Counted from the first letter of the stretch, positions 10,501 to 22,164 are shown. The stretch: DNA of 64,000 nt from Vicia villosa (GCF_029867415.1 NC_081183.1:193471563-193535562); one strand, 5' to 3'. Program-made: numbers and translations. Notes: generated from the sequence alone by a model not told the origin.

Positions 10501-12125
10501 GAATGTTTTGAAAACAACAAGGAGATTTTGTAAATACAGTTTTGAAATCAAACTATGAAAAGAAAAAGGTGTTGGGTCTTACACTCTATTAGAGGCCCAG
10601 AGATTTATTTACTGTTTATGAGAAACAGTTGGATGATTTTGAAATACTGTTGTGAAAACAGTTGATTAATGATTTGAAATGATTACTGTTATGAAAACAG
10701 TTTTACAAGTTTTAGGCTTACCTCGAAGAATGAGAAATTGGATTTCTGAGTTTGAGGTGTTACCATGATCCTCAAATGATATGCTTGGATAAATTGGGAT
10801 CTCAACAGTTATTTAGCATCCACACCAGCAGAAAAGAAACGTCGGATAAGCTCACAGCTTACAGCATTCCATGATCATCCAGTAATTGTTTAAGAACTTC
10901 TACAGCAAATGGAAGACCAAACAAACAGACAATCCAAAAGACATCAAAGAAATAATCTCTAAGTCTTGGATGAAATGAGAAAATTCAAGTGATGTGCAAT
11001 AGTAATCAAATATAATTTAAATGATTAACTACACAAAAATTATATGAAAATATCAAATTTAAACAAAATTAATCTAAGAAAATATATTTTTGTAGTTTTG
11101 TGTGAAAATATTTAGAAAACATAATTTTAAAAGAAATAGTTAAAAGAATTTAATAATTGGGCCTGAGGGGGTTTAAAATCTGAAAAGGAGGTGTGCAACC
11201 CATACTGAAATAAAAAAGGATGGGCCGGACCGGGTTGGTACATGAGGAACCCGGATCCGCCTCTTATCAAACATGGTTGGGTTTCAGAAAACCCTAAGAA
11301 GAAAGAGTGGCAGAAGCACCTCATATTTCATTTCCTCTTCTCTCACGACTTTTTCTGAAAAAAAAGGAAAGAAAATTGGAACAACAACAACAACGTTCCT
11401 CTTCTCTTTCGATTCTCTCCCTCGCTCTCGGCTGAACAACAACGGTGCTTACTGAGTTTTAACCATGGTGGCTTTTCGTTCTCATCACCATCTCTCTTGC
11501 GAACGACAATAACAACGATGGCCTCTCTCGGTGCTCATCTCTCTCCGCGAAGAACAACGACAACAACAACTTCTCAGGGTGCTCTGTAAACAAACAACAA
11601 CGATTCCGGCTCTCGACCTCACGGTGGTTCTACTTTTTTCTCTATGAACATCAACAACAACAGCTCATGTTTCTCCTAAAATCATCACCGATTTCGTTTG
11701 TGTTTTGTGAAAAGAACAAAGGTTCTCTCGACCCAAGGTAACACACATTTGTTTCAATTTCGCTTTCCTCTTTTTACGACATAGCGACAATTGTTTATGT
11801 TCTCTGTATTTCTTTGGTTTTCAGATGGTATACAAGAGCAACAATAACTAACAACAATAGCTAACTGCAATTTTAAGAGTGAAAGTGGGATCGGATTACC
11901 TACGGCGAGGAGGATTTCGCCGGTTTAATTGCTGAGGTATGTTGTAGTTCCTTCTGCTTCTGAAATTATGTTGCGAATCGCCTGTTGTATTGATGTTGTT
12001 TCGAATTTCTTTCTAAGAATCTGTGGACTTCCTGTTTTGACAATTTTGAACTGTTGCAAATTTTTGCTGTGATGCTGAATCGTTTGCGAATTGTTGTTTG
12101 CGACTGAATTTTTGAATTGCTGCAG

Positions 12126-12652
12126 ATGTCGTGGCTATTTCTAGATTTATCAAAAAAATCTATCCCATGTGCATAATCTATCCCATGTGCATAATCTATT
12201 CCATGTGCATAATTTATGGAACTTGGCCACTAAGCAAGCTTAACATCTAAGGAATTTTGGCAATGATTACTTGGTAATGATTATTTTGCAATTATGAAAA
12301 CTTGACCACCAAGTGTTCTCAAGAACTAAGCTAAATTCTCTTAGGCTTAAAAAAGATAAAGGCTAACTTGGGTAATTTTTTCACCTAAGAGGCTTTAGCT
12401 TAGTTCTTAAGATCACTTGGTGGCCAAGTTTTCATCATTGCAAAATAATCATTACCAAGTAATTATTGTCAAAATTCCTTAGATGTTAAGCTTGCTTAGT
12501 GGCCAAGTTTCATAAATTATGCACATGTGATAAATTATGCACATGGGATGGATTCTTTGATAATAATAGCCACGACATTTGCATAAGTTTATGTGGGATA
12601 AATTATGGATATGGGATGGATTTTTTGATAAATCTAGGAATAGCCACGACAT
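12126..12652. repeat. Foldback MITE, near-perfect long hairpin
   Basis: The left end ATGTCGTGGCTATT (12126) pairs with AATAGCCACGACAT, which occurs twice on the right (ending 12578 and 12652). Arms of about 200 bp (12126-12345 and 12365-12578) are inverted copies, for example GGCCACTAAGCAAGCTTAAC on the left against GTTAAGCTTGCTTAGTGGCC on the right. The loop is short. The right terminus is duplicated. No convincing target duplication was seen. Confidence 0.75.
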
Positions 12653-13496
12653 TTGCATAAGTTTATGTCATAACAAGTTAGTAAGCTTCTAAGTGTAGTA
12701 AAGTTATGACATAAAAATATCTCTTTAACTTGATTTGGGCTTTTAGGCCCTCTTGAATTATTTTTGTTAGACTTTTGCTAATTCCACCCTTTTTGTTTCT
12801 TTTTCATGTGACATGAGCCTTTGAAGAAAGAATTGAAGAAACTTAGACTTGAAGAATTGAAGCTTGAAGATTGAAGAATTCAAGAAACTTTTTGTATTTT
12901 GTAATTTCTAAATGAATTCCAATTTTGTATGAATTTGGACTTTGTATTCTTGAAAGTGAATGAAACTTTGAATGTTGTAATATCTTGAAATTTGGATGAA
13001 GTCCACTTTGTAATTCATTTGGAATTTGGTTCATGTTCATGTAAAGAACTCCATTTGTAAAATGCTTGAATTTCCTTTAGAATCTTGAATGAAATTGTTA
13101 TTCAAACATGAAGTTTGAATATTCTTGAGTGAACTTTGAATTTTGCAAATTTGAATGATCCATCGTAATTCTTGAATAGGAATAGTAGAATACCTTTGAG
13201 CTAGTGAGAAACTTGAATGGAATTTTCATAAACGATCAAATAATCCATATGAATCAATTCTTCACTATGATTAGTCCATCCAACAACTTGAAACAACTTT
13301 CAAGCAAAATCTTTTAAATCAAACCAAATGGCATTGGCGCATTAAAATGAAAAACCTCCATGAGCATGAATTATCTTTACAAAGAATGAGTGAACGAATG
13401 AAGTTTTGATCACGGCTTCCAAACCGATCAAGAAACATTTTTGAATTTGACGTCAACGATGTGACATTTCGGGGGGGTCAAAATTAGGGTATGACA

Positions 13497-14800
13497 TAGC
13501 CCATATTTTAATTCAGTTTATTTTTTACTTTTTTTTTTTAGTTAAACCTTCATTTTGTTTGATTATTTGATTAAAAAGTATTTAGTTAATTAATTTTATC
13601 AATTATATCTTAGCTACATCTTTTGGTTAATTAAGTTGACTTAAATAATAAATTTTGCTAGTTAATTTAAAAGAAAACAAAAAAATTATTTTCATTCAAA
13701 TAAAACTTCTCGATCCAATGTCGAGTCCATTTCATCTTCTCACAAAAACTTCAAAATCAATTCAAACTCATTATTTCATTTTTCGCCTAAGCGCGAAGTC
13801 TTTTCATTGCCCAAGTGCAAATTTCACCCAAGTGTGAATCTCATTTCAAAAATTGTCTTTTCCGCTCAAGTGCGATTAGACTCATTTCATAAACCCTAAA
13901 ACGCTTGATCCAACATCAAGTTGTTAACGCAAAAGCTTCTTTTTAATCAAATCAAAGTGATCAAGTGACAAGAAGTGAACACCTCTTGAATACCTTTGGT
14001 CCTTTGAATCCCTAATATAATTAAAACCTTTCTAAATCATATCAAAGTGATCAAGTGACAAGAAGTGAACACCTCTTGAATACCTTGATCTTTTGAATTA
14101 AAATACATTAATCAAATCAAAGTGATCAAGTGACAAGAAGTGAACATCTCTTGAATACCTTGATCTTTTGAATAAAAATACATTAATTAAATCAAAGTGA
14201 TCAAGTGATAAGAAGTGAACACCTCTTGAATACCTTGATCTTTTGAATTAAAATACATTAATCAAATCAAAGTGATCAAGTGACAAGAAGTGAACACCTC
14301 TTGAATACCTTGATCTTTTGAATTAAAATACATTAATTAAACTTGGACAACAAGTGACAATGGGACTCGCTCCTGTTGAATACCTTGAGTAAAGGACGCG
14401 CTAGGTGAACACCTATGCTCACCATAAGCACACCATTGGGCTTTCAACTCTTCTAGCCCATATTTTAATTCAGTTTATTTTTACTTTTTTTTTAGTTAAA
14501 CCTTCATTTTGTTTGATTATTTGATTAAAAAGTATTTAGTTAATTAATTTTATCAATTATATCCTAGCTACATCTTTTGGTTAATTAAGTTGACTTAAAT
14601 AATTAATTTTGCTAGTTAATTGAAAAGAAAAGAAAAAAATTATTTTCATTCAAATAAAACTTCTCGATCCAATGTCGAGTCCATTTCATCTTCTCACAAA
14701 AACTTCAAAATCAATTCAAACTCATTATTTCATTTTTCGCCTAAGCGCGAAGTCTTTTCATTGCCCAAGTGCAAATTTCACCCAAGTGCAAATTTCTCTT
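13497..14800. repeat. 957-bp-spaced duplication inside Ogre-like LTR
   Basis: The roughly 340-bp segment beginning TAGCCCATATTTTAATTCAG occurs at 13497 and again at 14454. The 37 bp upstream of the second copy (CATAAGCACACCATTGGG and on) match the sequence upstream of the solo LTR at 7729-7765. A block of about 380 bp was thus tandemly duplicated in the host LTR, and the solo LTR later split the first copy. Confidence 0.75.
13951..14345. repeat. 75-bp tandem repeat (ATCAAAGTGATCAAGTGACA)
   Basis: Units begin at 13951, 14041, 14116, 14191 and 14266. The last four are spaced exactly 75 bp and nearly identical, each ending CTTGAATACCTTGATCTTTT. Related diverged units occur in a second LTR at 18840-19140. 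Confidence 0.9.
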
Positions 14801-15068
14801 AATGAAATAAACGTAGACTTAAGCTAACTCTCGATTGCGAAACAACTAAATGGGTCCCGTCGAGTACGATGGAGGTAAGGGGTGCTAATACCTTCCCTTT
14901 GCTTAACCGACTCCCGAACCCAAATTTGGTTGCGAAGACCATCTTATTCATTGTTTTCATCTCCCAAGGGTTTTATCAATATTTTCCCTTTCCCATTGGA
15001 ATAAATAAAATTTGGTGGCGACTCTATTTGTTACATTTCGTGGCGATTATTTTTTGACCTGCGACAGC

Positions 15069-15086
15069 TGGCGACTCTGCTAGGGA
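15069..15086 (+). other. Primer-binding-site candidate
   Basis: TGGCGACTCTGCTAGGGA lies 2 bp after the LTR end (CGACA, 15066). The position and leading TGG are as expected for a tRNA-primed element. Legume Ogre elements are described as tRNA-Arg primed; I did not match the full tRNA 3' end. Confidence 0.5.
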
Positions 15087-15770
15087 AATAAGGTATGTCT
15101 ACCCTAATTTAGTTGTTGTTTATTTCATTTGTTAGCTTTATCTACTTTTGTTATTTCATGTATATATTTTCTTTATCTTGCTTATTCACTTGTGGGATTT
15201 GGGAGTATTACTTTTTGAGTGAAGCTCTCAACCCGAGCTTGGAAAAACAAGAGAGAAACATAAGTTAGGAGGTGGTTGTGTAGTGTTAGTCCCCAAGGTG
15301 AACACCTTGAATGGCTAATACGAAAATCCCACTTGGAGGAGACTTATTCATGAAATTTGTCATAAGATGGTTAGCCCATCGCATAACGAAAATCTGATTT
15401 CGTTGTTAACTCCAAGAACCTTTAGAACCCGTTCCATCTATGGTGATGTAGACATCTCTACTATCAAAAATCTTAGAGCCATCACGTGAGGGGATCTTTG
15501 GGTAAAAGTATTTTAAACTATCCCATCATAAGGAACCTTCCTCATTAGGTTGTGTTTTTCCAGATTACATTCATCTATTTTATAGCATCCTGTTGCATTC
15601 CATAATGTATGTATGTCATTGCATCTCATAAGAATCACTCTTGCATAAACAATCATCATGCATTCATTAAACATGCATTTCCCAGAATCCAGTATTCATA
15701 CCTTTCATCCTCCAACACAATTTACAAGGCAAGTTTGATTACCCGACACTGTATTGAACTTAAAGCATGT

Positions 15771-15915
15771 CTCAGAAGATGTTGAGTGAACTCCAAAGAG
15801 ATAAGAAATGAACTCAGAAGATCTGTGGTCATTATCATGGAAATGCTTCAAAGCATTAAACACCAAGAAGGGTCAACCCCGACACACTATGTGGTTAACA
15901 ACCCCATACCCTGAA
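15771..15915 (+). pseudogene. Gypsy gag N-terminal fragment, frameshifted
   Basis: A frame beginning MSQKMLSELQRDK at 15771 hits a stop at 15810. One A too many around 15806-15809 explains it: in the next frame the coiled-coil-like text continues (NELRRSVVIIMEMLQS, then HQEGSTPTHYVVNN) to about 15910. The position about 700 bp after the PBS and the heptad-rich start fit a Tat/Ogre-type gag. It runs into LINE sequence near 15945, so only the first 45-50 codons survive. Confidence 0.55.
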
Positions 15916-15944
15916 GAGTGCCAAGACACTAAGGACATGCCTAA

Positions 15945-17370
15945 AGCCAGTTATCAAGGGGACCCCATTTCGCCTTACCTCTTTGTCATTCTCATGGAGT
16001 ACCTGCTAAGATGTTTGCATCATATGCAACTAGATCCGAAGTTCAACCATCACTCTAAATGTCAGAAACTGCAGCTTACTAACCTTATGTTTTCAGATGA
16101 TGTGTTGCTATTGTCCAGAGGTGATACTTTGTCAGTGGAGCTTCTACTAACAGCCTTTACCAAGTTTTTGAATTCCACAGGTGTGCAAACTAACAAGACT
16201 AAAAGTAACCTTTACTTTGGAGCTGTTCCTAATGATGTGAAAGATAATATCTTTAATCTGACTGGATTCAAAGAGGGTGGCCTCCCTTTTAAATACCTCG
16301 GTGTGCCCATATCTTGCAAAAAGCTAGCTTCACACCATTACATGGACCTTATAGAGAAGATTCTGCTTAGAATTAGGCACTGGACTGCAAAATTATTATC
16401 CTATGCTGGCAGATTGCAGTTAATCAAAAGTGTTTCTTTTGCTATTGTGAATTACTGGCTGGCTTGTTTCCCTATCCCAAAAAATGTTATCAGCAAGATT
16501 GATGTTATATGTAGGTCTTATCTTTGGACTGGCAAGGATAGTATCAGCTGTAAAAGCCTTATGGCTTGATCCTTAGTTTGTAAGCCTTTGAAGCAAGGGA
16601 TGCTGGGAATAATTGACTTAAACCTATGGAACAAATGTACCATGCTTAAACTCCTGTGGAATATTTGTAACAAGCCTGAGAGTTTATGGGTGAAATGGAT
16701 ACACTCATACTACTTAAAGAATCAGAACATTTTTTATATGCAGCCCAAGACTAGCAACTCATGGATCCTGCGTGCTATTTTGAGTGTGAGAGATTGTGTG
16801 CAAGCCCTTCAAAGCTTATGGAATTGAAGGGTAATTTTAAATGTGGAGCTTTCTACCAAATTCTTACTACTGGCCCGATAATTTCTTGGAGCAGAATCTG
16901 TTACCATAATCCAGCAAGGCCTTGTGTAATGGTGATTCTTTAGTTGCTCTGTCATAAAAGGTTGGCCACCAAAAGTAGGTTACTCAGATTTGGGTTTGTA
17001 AATGATAACAAGTGCAATTTTTGTGACCAAGAGGAGTCTTGCACCCACTTATTCTTTGAATGTGTGGAGATGAAGAAAATCTGGAGTGTTGTCCTTGACT
17101 GGATTCAACTTAAGCATACACTAAGCAGTTAGGAGGAGGAACTCCCTTGGTCCCTTGGCATATGAAAGGGTAAAGGTTGGAGGGCAAAACTTTTTTAGGT
17201 TGGCCTTTACTGAGACGATATATGGAGCTTGGTACCATAGAAACAGAATTGCCTATGGAAACACTAGTGATCACACTCACATTATTGATGAGATTATTGA
17301 GAAAATCGTGTATAGAGGTTGGTTCTGTAAGGTTTTAAAACCTCACGTTGCTTCCCTTATGGTAGCTTAG
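15945..17370 (+). pseudogene. LINE reverse transcriptase C-terminal half and zinc region
   Basis: The sequence enters at QGDPISPYLFVILMEYL (RT motif B', near 15955-16005). The catalytic box is FSDDVLLLSRG (16096-16130; family consensus F/YADD), followed by GLPFKYLGVPI (about 16281-16313) and a zf-RVT-like region with NKCNFCDQEESCTHLFFEC (about 17008-17065). Stops at 16567, 16825, 16941 and 17130 break the frame. The missing N-terminal RT motifs rule out activity. Confidence 0.85.
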
Positions 17371-17491
17371 GCTTGGTGGGTCTATGTAGCTTTTGTATCT
17401 TTGCTTGCTGAATCTTATGATCGCATTTGTACTTCATTGTTTTTTGGATCAATAAAAATTATTTCTTCCAAAAAAAATAACAATGTACAAA

Positions 17492-18240
17492 AATAATTAC
17501 CTTTTATATGTATCAGATGAAATTAGTAAAAGACGAAAATGAGATATTACAAGTTGTCTCAACAAAAAATACATCATAATAAAGAAAAAACTAAACTAAA
17601 ACAAATCCGAAATTTTTTAATAGATATTCTTATTTTGTTAGCAGATATCTCAATAAATTGTCAAATTTTGTAAAGTAATCTGAATTAAAATTTCAAAAGT
17701 TCTATTTTTTATCCAAAAATACCACTCTTGATTAACAATTTCTCTTTTGCAAACAAACTCTTCGGATGTCATCTTATTATTTAGATTAGCATGAAAGTTA
17801 TTCTTTTGTGGTTGTTGTTTAAAATAAAATTTCAATAATTTTTTTCCATTGTTTTTTTTTATTTGTTAATGTTGTTTAACAAGTCTACTTCTGTGGCAGT
17901 GGAATATAGGCATTCACCACACCACTGAAGTTGTGACTTGAACATGGTAGCTATCAAATATATAAACACGCATGGAGTGAAAATATTATTTATTTTTATT
18001 TTTTAAATGTGTTTATTTCAACTTTTAAGTTATTATTATAAAAAATTGAGACATTTGAAATGTAGCATTTTGATTAAGTAAAGATGAAATAATAGTGAAA
18101 GATAATGTACTTTTTTTTTTTTGAAAAAAAATAATAAAAATAAGTATTTTTTATTTTCATTGTTCATTAAAAAAATTTAATTATAATAATAGTATTTATC
18201 ATAAGTAAAAAAATGTTAACAATTTATGAATTAATGTTTG
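17492..18240. other. AT-rich spacer, no gene seen
   Basis: This is sequence immediately downstream of the LINE target duplication, with many A/T runs. No open frame with family features and no inverted or direct repeat of note. Confidence 0.5.
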
Positions 18241-19636
18241 AAATGAAGGAGATAATGTTTTTCTCTCTTTTCCCTTTCTGACCCCCTCATGGGCTTTAGG
18301 GTCGAGGCCAATACTTAGCCATCACTGCAGTATTTGCTTATACACTCCTCCATGGCACAATCTAAATAACTTGGGCTTAGGCATCATGGGCCCAGCACCC
18401 CTCATGGTTCACACCCCTTATTTCAATTTTGTACCTCTGCTACCCTTTTTTTATTATTTGCTTTCACTTTTATTATTTTTGTGGTTAATTAATTAACCCA
18501 AATGTTATTCTCATTATTTAATTCTTTCCAATTAATTTTAATTAGTTAAATTCGGTTGGCCACCTAATTTTGGTAATTAATTTTATTCGTTTTAATTAGT
18601 TGATTCGATTACTTTTGGTTAATTAATTAGTCTTAGTTCGTTTAGTTATGAATCCTCTCGATTAATTAACTTGACTTAAAATCAATCATTTCTCATAAAA
18701 AGACCAAAATGCGCTAGATCCAACGTCGAGTCTTTTCCCAAATTAATTGCAAATGCTTGAGCCTACATCAAGTACTTATTCCTTTTCATTCAAAACTTTT
18801 CGCAATCAAATTAGCACTGGATCCAACGTCAAGTCGTTTTCAAATCTTTTTCTTAAAAAAATCGAAAGACAAAGTGACGATTGGTGCACACCTTTTGAAT
18901 AGCTTGGTCTTTCGCCTTAAAATACTTTAATGAAAACTTGGATAATAGGTGACGACTGATGTACACCTATTGAATATCTTGGGTAAATGAGCGCTTAGTG
19001 CACACCTTTGCTCAAACGTTTACTGTAATTCCGCAAAGATCAATTTTCATAAACATGGACAACAAGTGACACTTGGTGCACACCTTTTGAATATCTTGGG
19101 TAAACGAGCGCTTGATGCACACCTATGCTCAAACGTTTACTAAAAGTCCAGATAAAAGCTTTTTTCTCCCCCTCCACCCCCCCTGCGCGACTTTGAAAAC
19201 CTTTTCATAAAGAACATGTTTATCCATTCTAACGCGACACAAAATAAATACTTATGCCTCCCATGCGAGTGCAAAGAAGCAATGTTTAACTGTTAGAATA
19301 TGACCCTAAAATTGTTCAATAAAATCAACCACCACACACGTGGTTTTCTTCCTAGAACTACGTGGCCGCGTGTCTCATTGTAGTAGAGGATACGTAAGAG
19401 GGTGATTATCCCATCAAACCCAATAAACTAAAAAACAAAAACCCTTGCATAACCGACTCTCGAAACCTGATCATGTTGTGACGAACATTTCCCTTAGCTT
19501 TCGTGGATTTTATCGATATTTTCTCGTTTCTTCTTAAACAAATAAAGTTCGGTAGCAACTCTGTTATATTTCGAGCATGCGATGCGCTCAAGGTTTTTTG
19601 CGTCGTGACAATTCCACAGAGTGTGAATTTTTGTAT
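18240..19636 (+). mobile_element. Ogre-like/gypsy LTR remnant
   Basis: This resembles the right part of the LTR at 13502-15066. It has degenerate copies of the ...GACAACAAGTGACA...GCACACCT motif (18840-19140) and a U5-like segment (AACCGACTCTCGAAACCTGA at about 19451, then GGTAGCAACTCT). The orientation is plus. The end is near 19610 (GTCGTGACA). No target duplication was identified. Confidence 0.5.
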
Positions 19637-19804
19637 GTTGAAGCATAGCAATAGTATTCTTAAGGAGATTAGAGAAGGTCAGAGGACTGATTCGAGACTA
19701 GTTGATCGATTAGCCTTAATCAATCAAGGTTAAGGCACTGATATTAGAATCGACGAGATCGGTGTTATGAGATTCTCTGACAGATTATTCTAGAGGAAGG
19801 ACAT
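19636..19804 (+). pseudogene. Ty3/gypsy pre-integrase fragment
   Basis: The translation contains IREGQRTDSRLVDRLALINQG, one stop, then a D-E-I-G-V-M-R-F-S-D-R-L pattern. This matches the layout just before the integrase zinc finger of Ty3/gypsy polyproteins (I..AQ..D..L, then DG.L.F..R). It stops abruptly at 19805, where a new LTR begins. Confidence 0.5.
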
Positions 19805-20640
19805 TGTCATACCCCAAATTTACCCTAACCCTTTACTTTTATCTGGCTTAGACTTCTTATTTCATCTACATACACTTCAGTATGTCGTATAACATTAATA
19901 AATTACTGCATTGATGACCTCCTTAAATTTGTGAGGTTCATAAGATACGACATTTGAATCCAATACTCGATTAAGAAGTATGTGATTTGATTTTACAAGA
20001 AATTGGTCAAGAGGAAGAAAAATGGAGTTAAATAGAATGGATGTCTCCATAAAAAATGTTTCTTGCTAAGTTGAAGCCAAATTTTAAAAATGGGCAATCT
20101 TTCTTTTTGTTTAATTCAGATAGCACCTCCAAACACACTGATTGCGATACCTCAAGGGTGCATGCATTATTGGCACTCATAAATGGGAATCCTATCAATA
20201 TTAGAGATTTGATCGTCAATAGCATTGTGAACCTCACTAACCCATCTGCTAAGATACTAGGGCATTTCGGTATCATCACTGATTTGCGCTTCGATTAAGG
20301 GGTACCTCATGAAATTGGAGATGTTGAGATGAAATCCAAAGAATAAATCAATAAATGTTGTTTGGATAAAATGTTAAAAGAGATTCCTTTATCAAACTCA
20401 CATCTAGCAAAGAGGTACATTAGCAGAACCAACCTATGGAACATGATGATCACCCTCACCGGGAAATTCACACCTCATATGCCTTAGGTCTCATGGCTTA
20501 GGCGGATGACTTATCTTCCAAGTTTTTAATTGACCTGTCTATCATGGATCCCACCCTTAGAGAAATAATTAAGGGAAGAGAATGTGAATTCTTCAATCTT
20601 TAAATAGATCGTAGGATCACTAAGATATCTTTGCAACAGG
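19805..20640 (+). mobile_element. Ogre-like LTR start plus gag-like 'plant transposon' fragment
   Basis: TGTCATACCCCAAATTTACC at 19805 is the Ogre-type LTR start. About 150 bp later the sequence changes to a coding remnant (about 20056-20340) with FFLFNSDSTSKHTDCDTSRV and GNPINIRDLIVNSI, then ILGHFG(I)ITDLRF. This pattern is like the 'putative plant transposon protein' domain often fused to legume gypsy ORFs (for example H-x-S-x-V-T and LI.LC.. motifs). Frame breaks occur after 20297. It is a composite of truncated pieces. Confidence 0.45.
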
Positions 20641-21245
20641 AGACTAGCCATTTGTTTTGTTATAGGATTGGTGAGTAGGTTTATGGATGATCCAAGGAGA
20701 TCTTACATGAATACAATTAAAAGAATCTTGAAATGCTTAAGAGGTACAATGGATTATGGAATCTTATTCCAAACTTCTGCAAAGAATTCTAAAACATAAT
20801 TAATATGCTACTCAAATGCAAACTAGTGCAATGACAAAGTCAATAGGAGAAACACCATTGGCAACAAAGTTTAGTTCTTTGACTCATCAGTTTCTTTGTG
20901 TTCAAGGAAATTACCTATTATAGCACTTTCATCATGTGAAGTAAAACACATAGTTGGATCATATGTTGCATGTCAAGTCATTAGGTAGAATTACTTTTGG
21001 AGGAGATCAAGCAGCCAGTTAAGCTACAAATTGATAATAAGAAAACTATCAATCTAGTAAAGAACTCGATTTTACATGGAAAATCATACATGTTGAGACT
21101 AGATTTCATTTCTTGAGACAGCAGAATAATCAAGATTAAAGATTACATACTATCATATTGTTGTATATATTACATATGTGCTAACCAAAAGGTTGAAAAG
21201 TGACACATTTTTTAATTTGAGGAATGCATTTGGTATGCTTCAAAT
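20640..21245 (+). pseudogene. Ty1/copia RT-RNase H remnant
   Basis: The sequence encodes, with stops, the segment GLVSRFMDDPRRSYMNTIKR / ILKCLRGTMDYGILF, then ALSSCEVKHIVGSYVACQV. This is the connection and RNase H of copia polyproteins (compare [20 protein letters not shown] in the intact element of this window). Many frameshifts are present. Confidence 0.75.
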
Positions 21246-21470
21246 CAAATAAAATGATATATAATTGAATTTAGGAAGCATACTGTTAACAAAGTAAAGT
21301 TAGTTAATTTCTTGTTATGAGCTATAAAAAACTTTGTAGTTGGTTATTAACTATGAAAGTCAGTTAGTTAGGCTGAAATAACCTATAAATAGTTTATATA
21401 CACCATACAACATGTATGATTCATCAAACATTGTCGAATACAATTCAAGGTTGTTCTCTTCAGACCTGGC
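21246..21470 (+). mobile_element. Copia 3' LTR-like sequence
   Basis: This follows the Copia remnant directly. It contains a TATA-type motif (CTATAAATAGTTTATATACA, about 21383) and repeated GTTAGTT words typical of legume copia U3. No clear ends. Confidence 0.4.
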
Positions 21471-22156
21471 CCAAGGGCAAGGCAAACAAGGCCTTTGCCT
21501 TGAGCCTTACTTTTTCGGGCTATATAAAAGGCCTCCAGATAAATTTTCGGATTTTCTTATTCCACCCTATGGTCCAAAGATATACCATTTACAATTCCGA
21601 TTTTGCCCCCTTTAAAATTGGAAATATATTTTCTGTGCGCACCTTTTTTAAGTTGCATTTATGTAAAATTGGAAATGTATTTCCGGTTTCTATGCATTTA
21701 AAGTGTGAAAGTGGCCGGACAAATTTATTATTTAAGAAACATTGAAATCTAGTGTATGCGTCTTTTTCGATTTTCTCATGGCTATAATCATTTTGATCGT
21801 ACGTGTTAACTTTTTAGGTTATAAAGCTTATGGTGCTAACTCTATCCTATCTTATCTTGAGCCCTTATTGATCTTAGCATAAAGTTGATCTTAAATAATA
21901 CTTGAATATGATTAGAAACCGAAAATACGTTTCCAGTTTTTTATCGGAAGTGCATTTCTAGAATAAATTTTAACGTAAAATGGAGTTAATTTTTAAAAAC
22001 GAATGAATTATGGGTGTGGGGGTGCGAATCCAAAATATATTTTTAATTTTAGGGATAATTTTGGAATTTCACGTGGTTCGCTAAGAAAAGCATGGGTTGT
22101 AATAAGAAATTCCCTAAATTTATTAACAAGTATATACCAGCAAATGCATAAGTTTA
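21471..22156. other. Unclassified spacer
   Basis: Two overlapping frames around 21412-21745 (67 and 109 codons) show no family features. The stretch GGCAAACAAGGCCTTTGCCT is an imperfect palindrome. I see no supported gene. Confidence 0.4.
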
Positions 22157-22164
22157 GTTATATG

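Larger units (their letters stand above)
7766..13496 (-). mobile_element. Giant Ogre-like solo LTR, 5731 bp
   Basis: The flanking 5-bp target duplication TAGCC (7761-7765 and 13497-13501) is exact. The uninterrupted host sequence is visible elsewhere, since the junction reads CTCTTCTAGCCCATATTTT intact at 14447-14465. On the minus strand the element starts TGTCATACCCTAATTTTGAC and ends ACGACACCCACA. Near its end it has the Ogre U5 block (complement of 7985-8060). No gag, pol or second LTR is present between the ends, so a solo LTR is the simplest reading; LTRs of 5-6 kb are known for Ogre. It contains several tandem repeats and a foldback MITE. Confidence 0.7.
6427..15945 (+). mobile_element. 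Ogre-like Ty3/gypsy element: 5' LTR, leader, gag start; 3' part lost
   Basis: The element begins TGTCATACCCCTAATTTTGC at 6427 inside LINE coding sequence. Its LTR runs 6427-7765, is interrupted by a solo LTR, and resumes at 13502-15066, ending ...CGACA. A TATA box (TATATAA, 7204-7210) lies in the left part. The U5 block (GTAAGGGGTGCTAATACC, near 14875-14893) and GGTGGCGACTCT (about 15013) are in the right part. A primer-binding-site candidate TGGCGACTCTGCTAGGGA (15069-15086) follows, then a leader and a gag start near 15771. Beyond about 15945 the sequence is LINE again, so the rest of the element and its 3' LTR are gone. Confidence 0.7.
5218..17475 (+). mobile_element. 5'-truncated L1-type LINE, interrupted
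   Basis: The LINE lies between two copies of a 16-bp target duplication, AATAACAATGTACAAA, at 5202-5217 and 17476-17491. A short A-run (17469-17477) marks the 3' end, after AATAAAAATT. The 5' part (to 6426) encodes the end of the endonuclease domain and the region before the reverse transcriptase. The 3' part (about 15945 onward) encodes the RT from the QGDPISPYLF motif and the C-terminal zinc-finger region. The middle, including RT motifs such as KSPGPDG, is missing. The interruption is an Ogre-like element. Confidence 0.8.

Noticed and set aside
6427..13496. One large element with inverted TGTCATACCC/GGGTATGACA ends
   Set aside because: The TAGCC duplication at 7761 and 13497 and the intact junction at 14454 show two LTRs of opposite orientation, one inside the other.
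21412..21745. 67- and 109-codon frames after the Copia LTR
   Set aside because: No recognised family, and they overlap a likely LTR end; support too weak for a gene.
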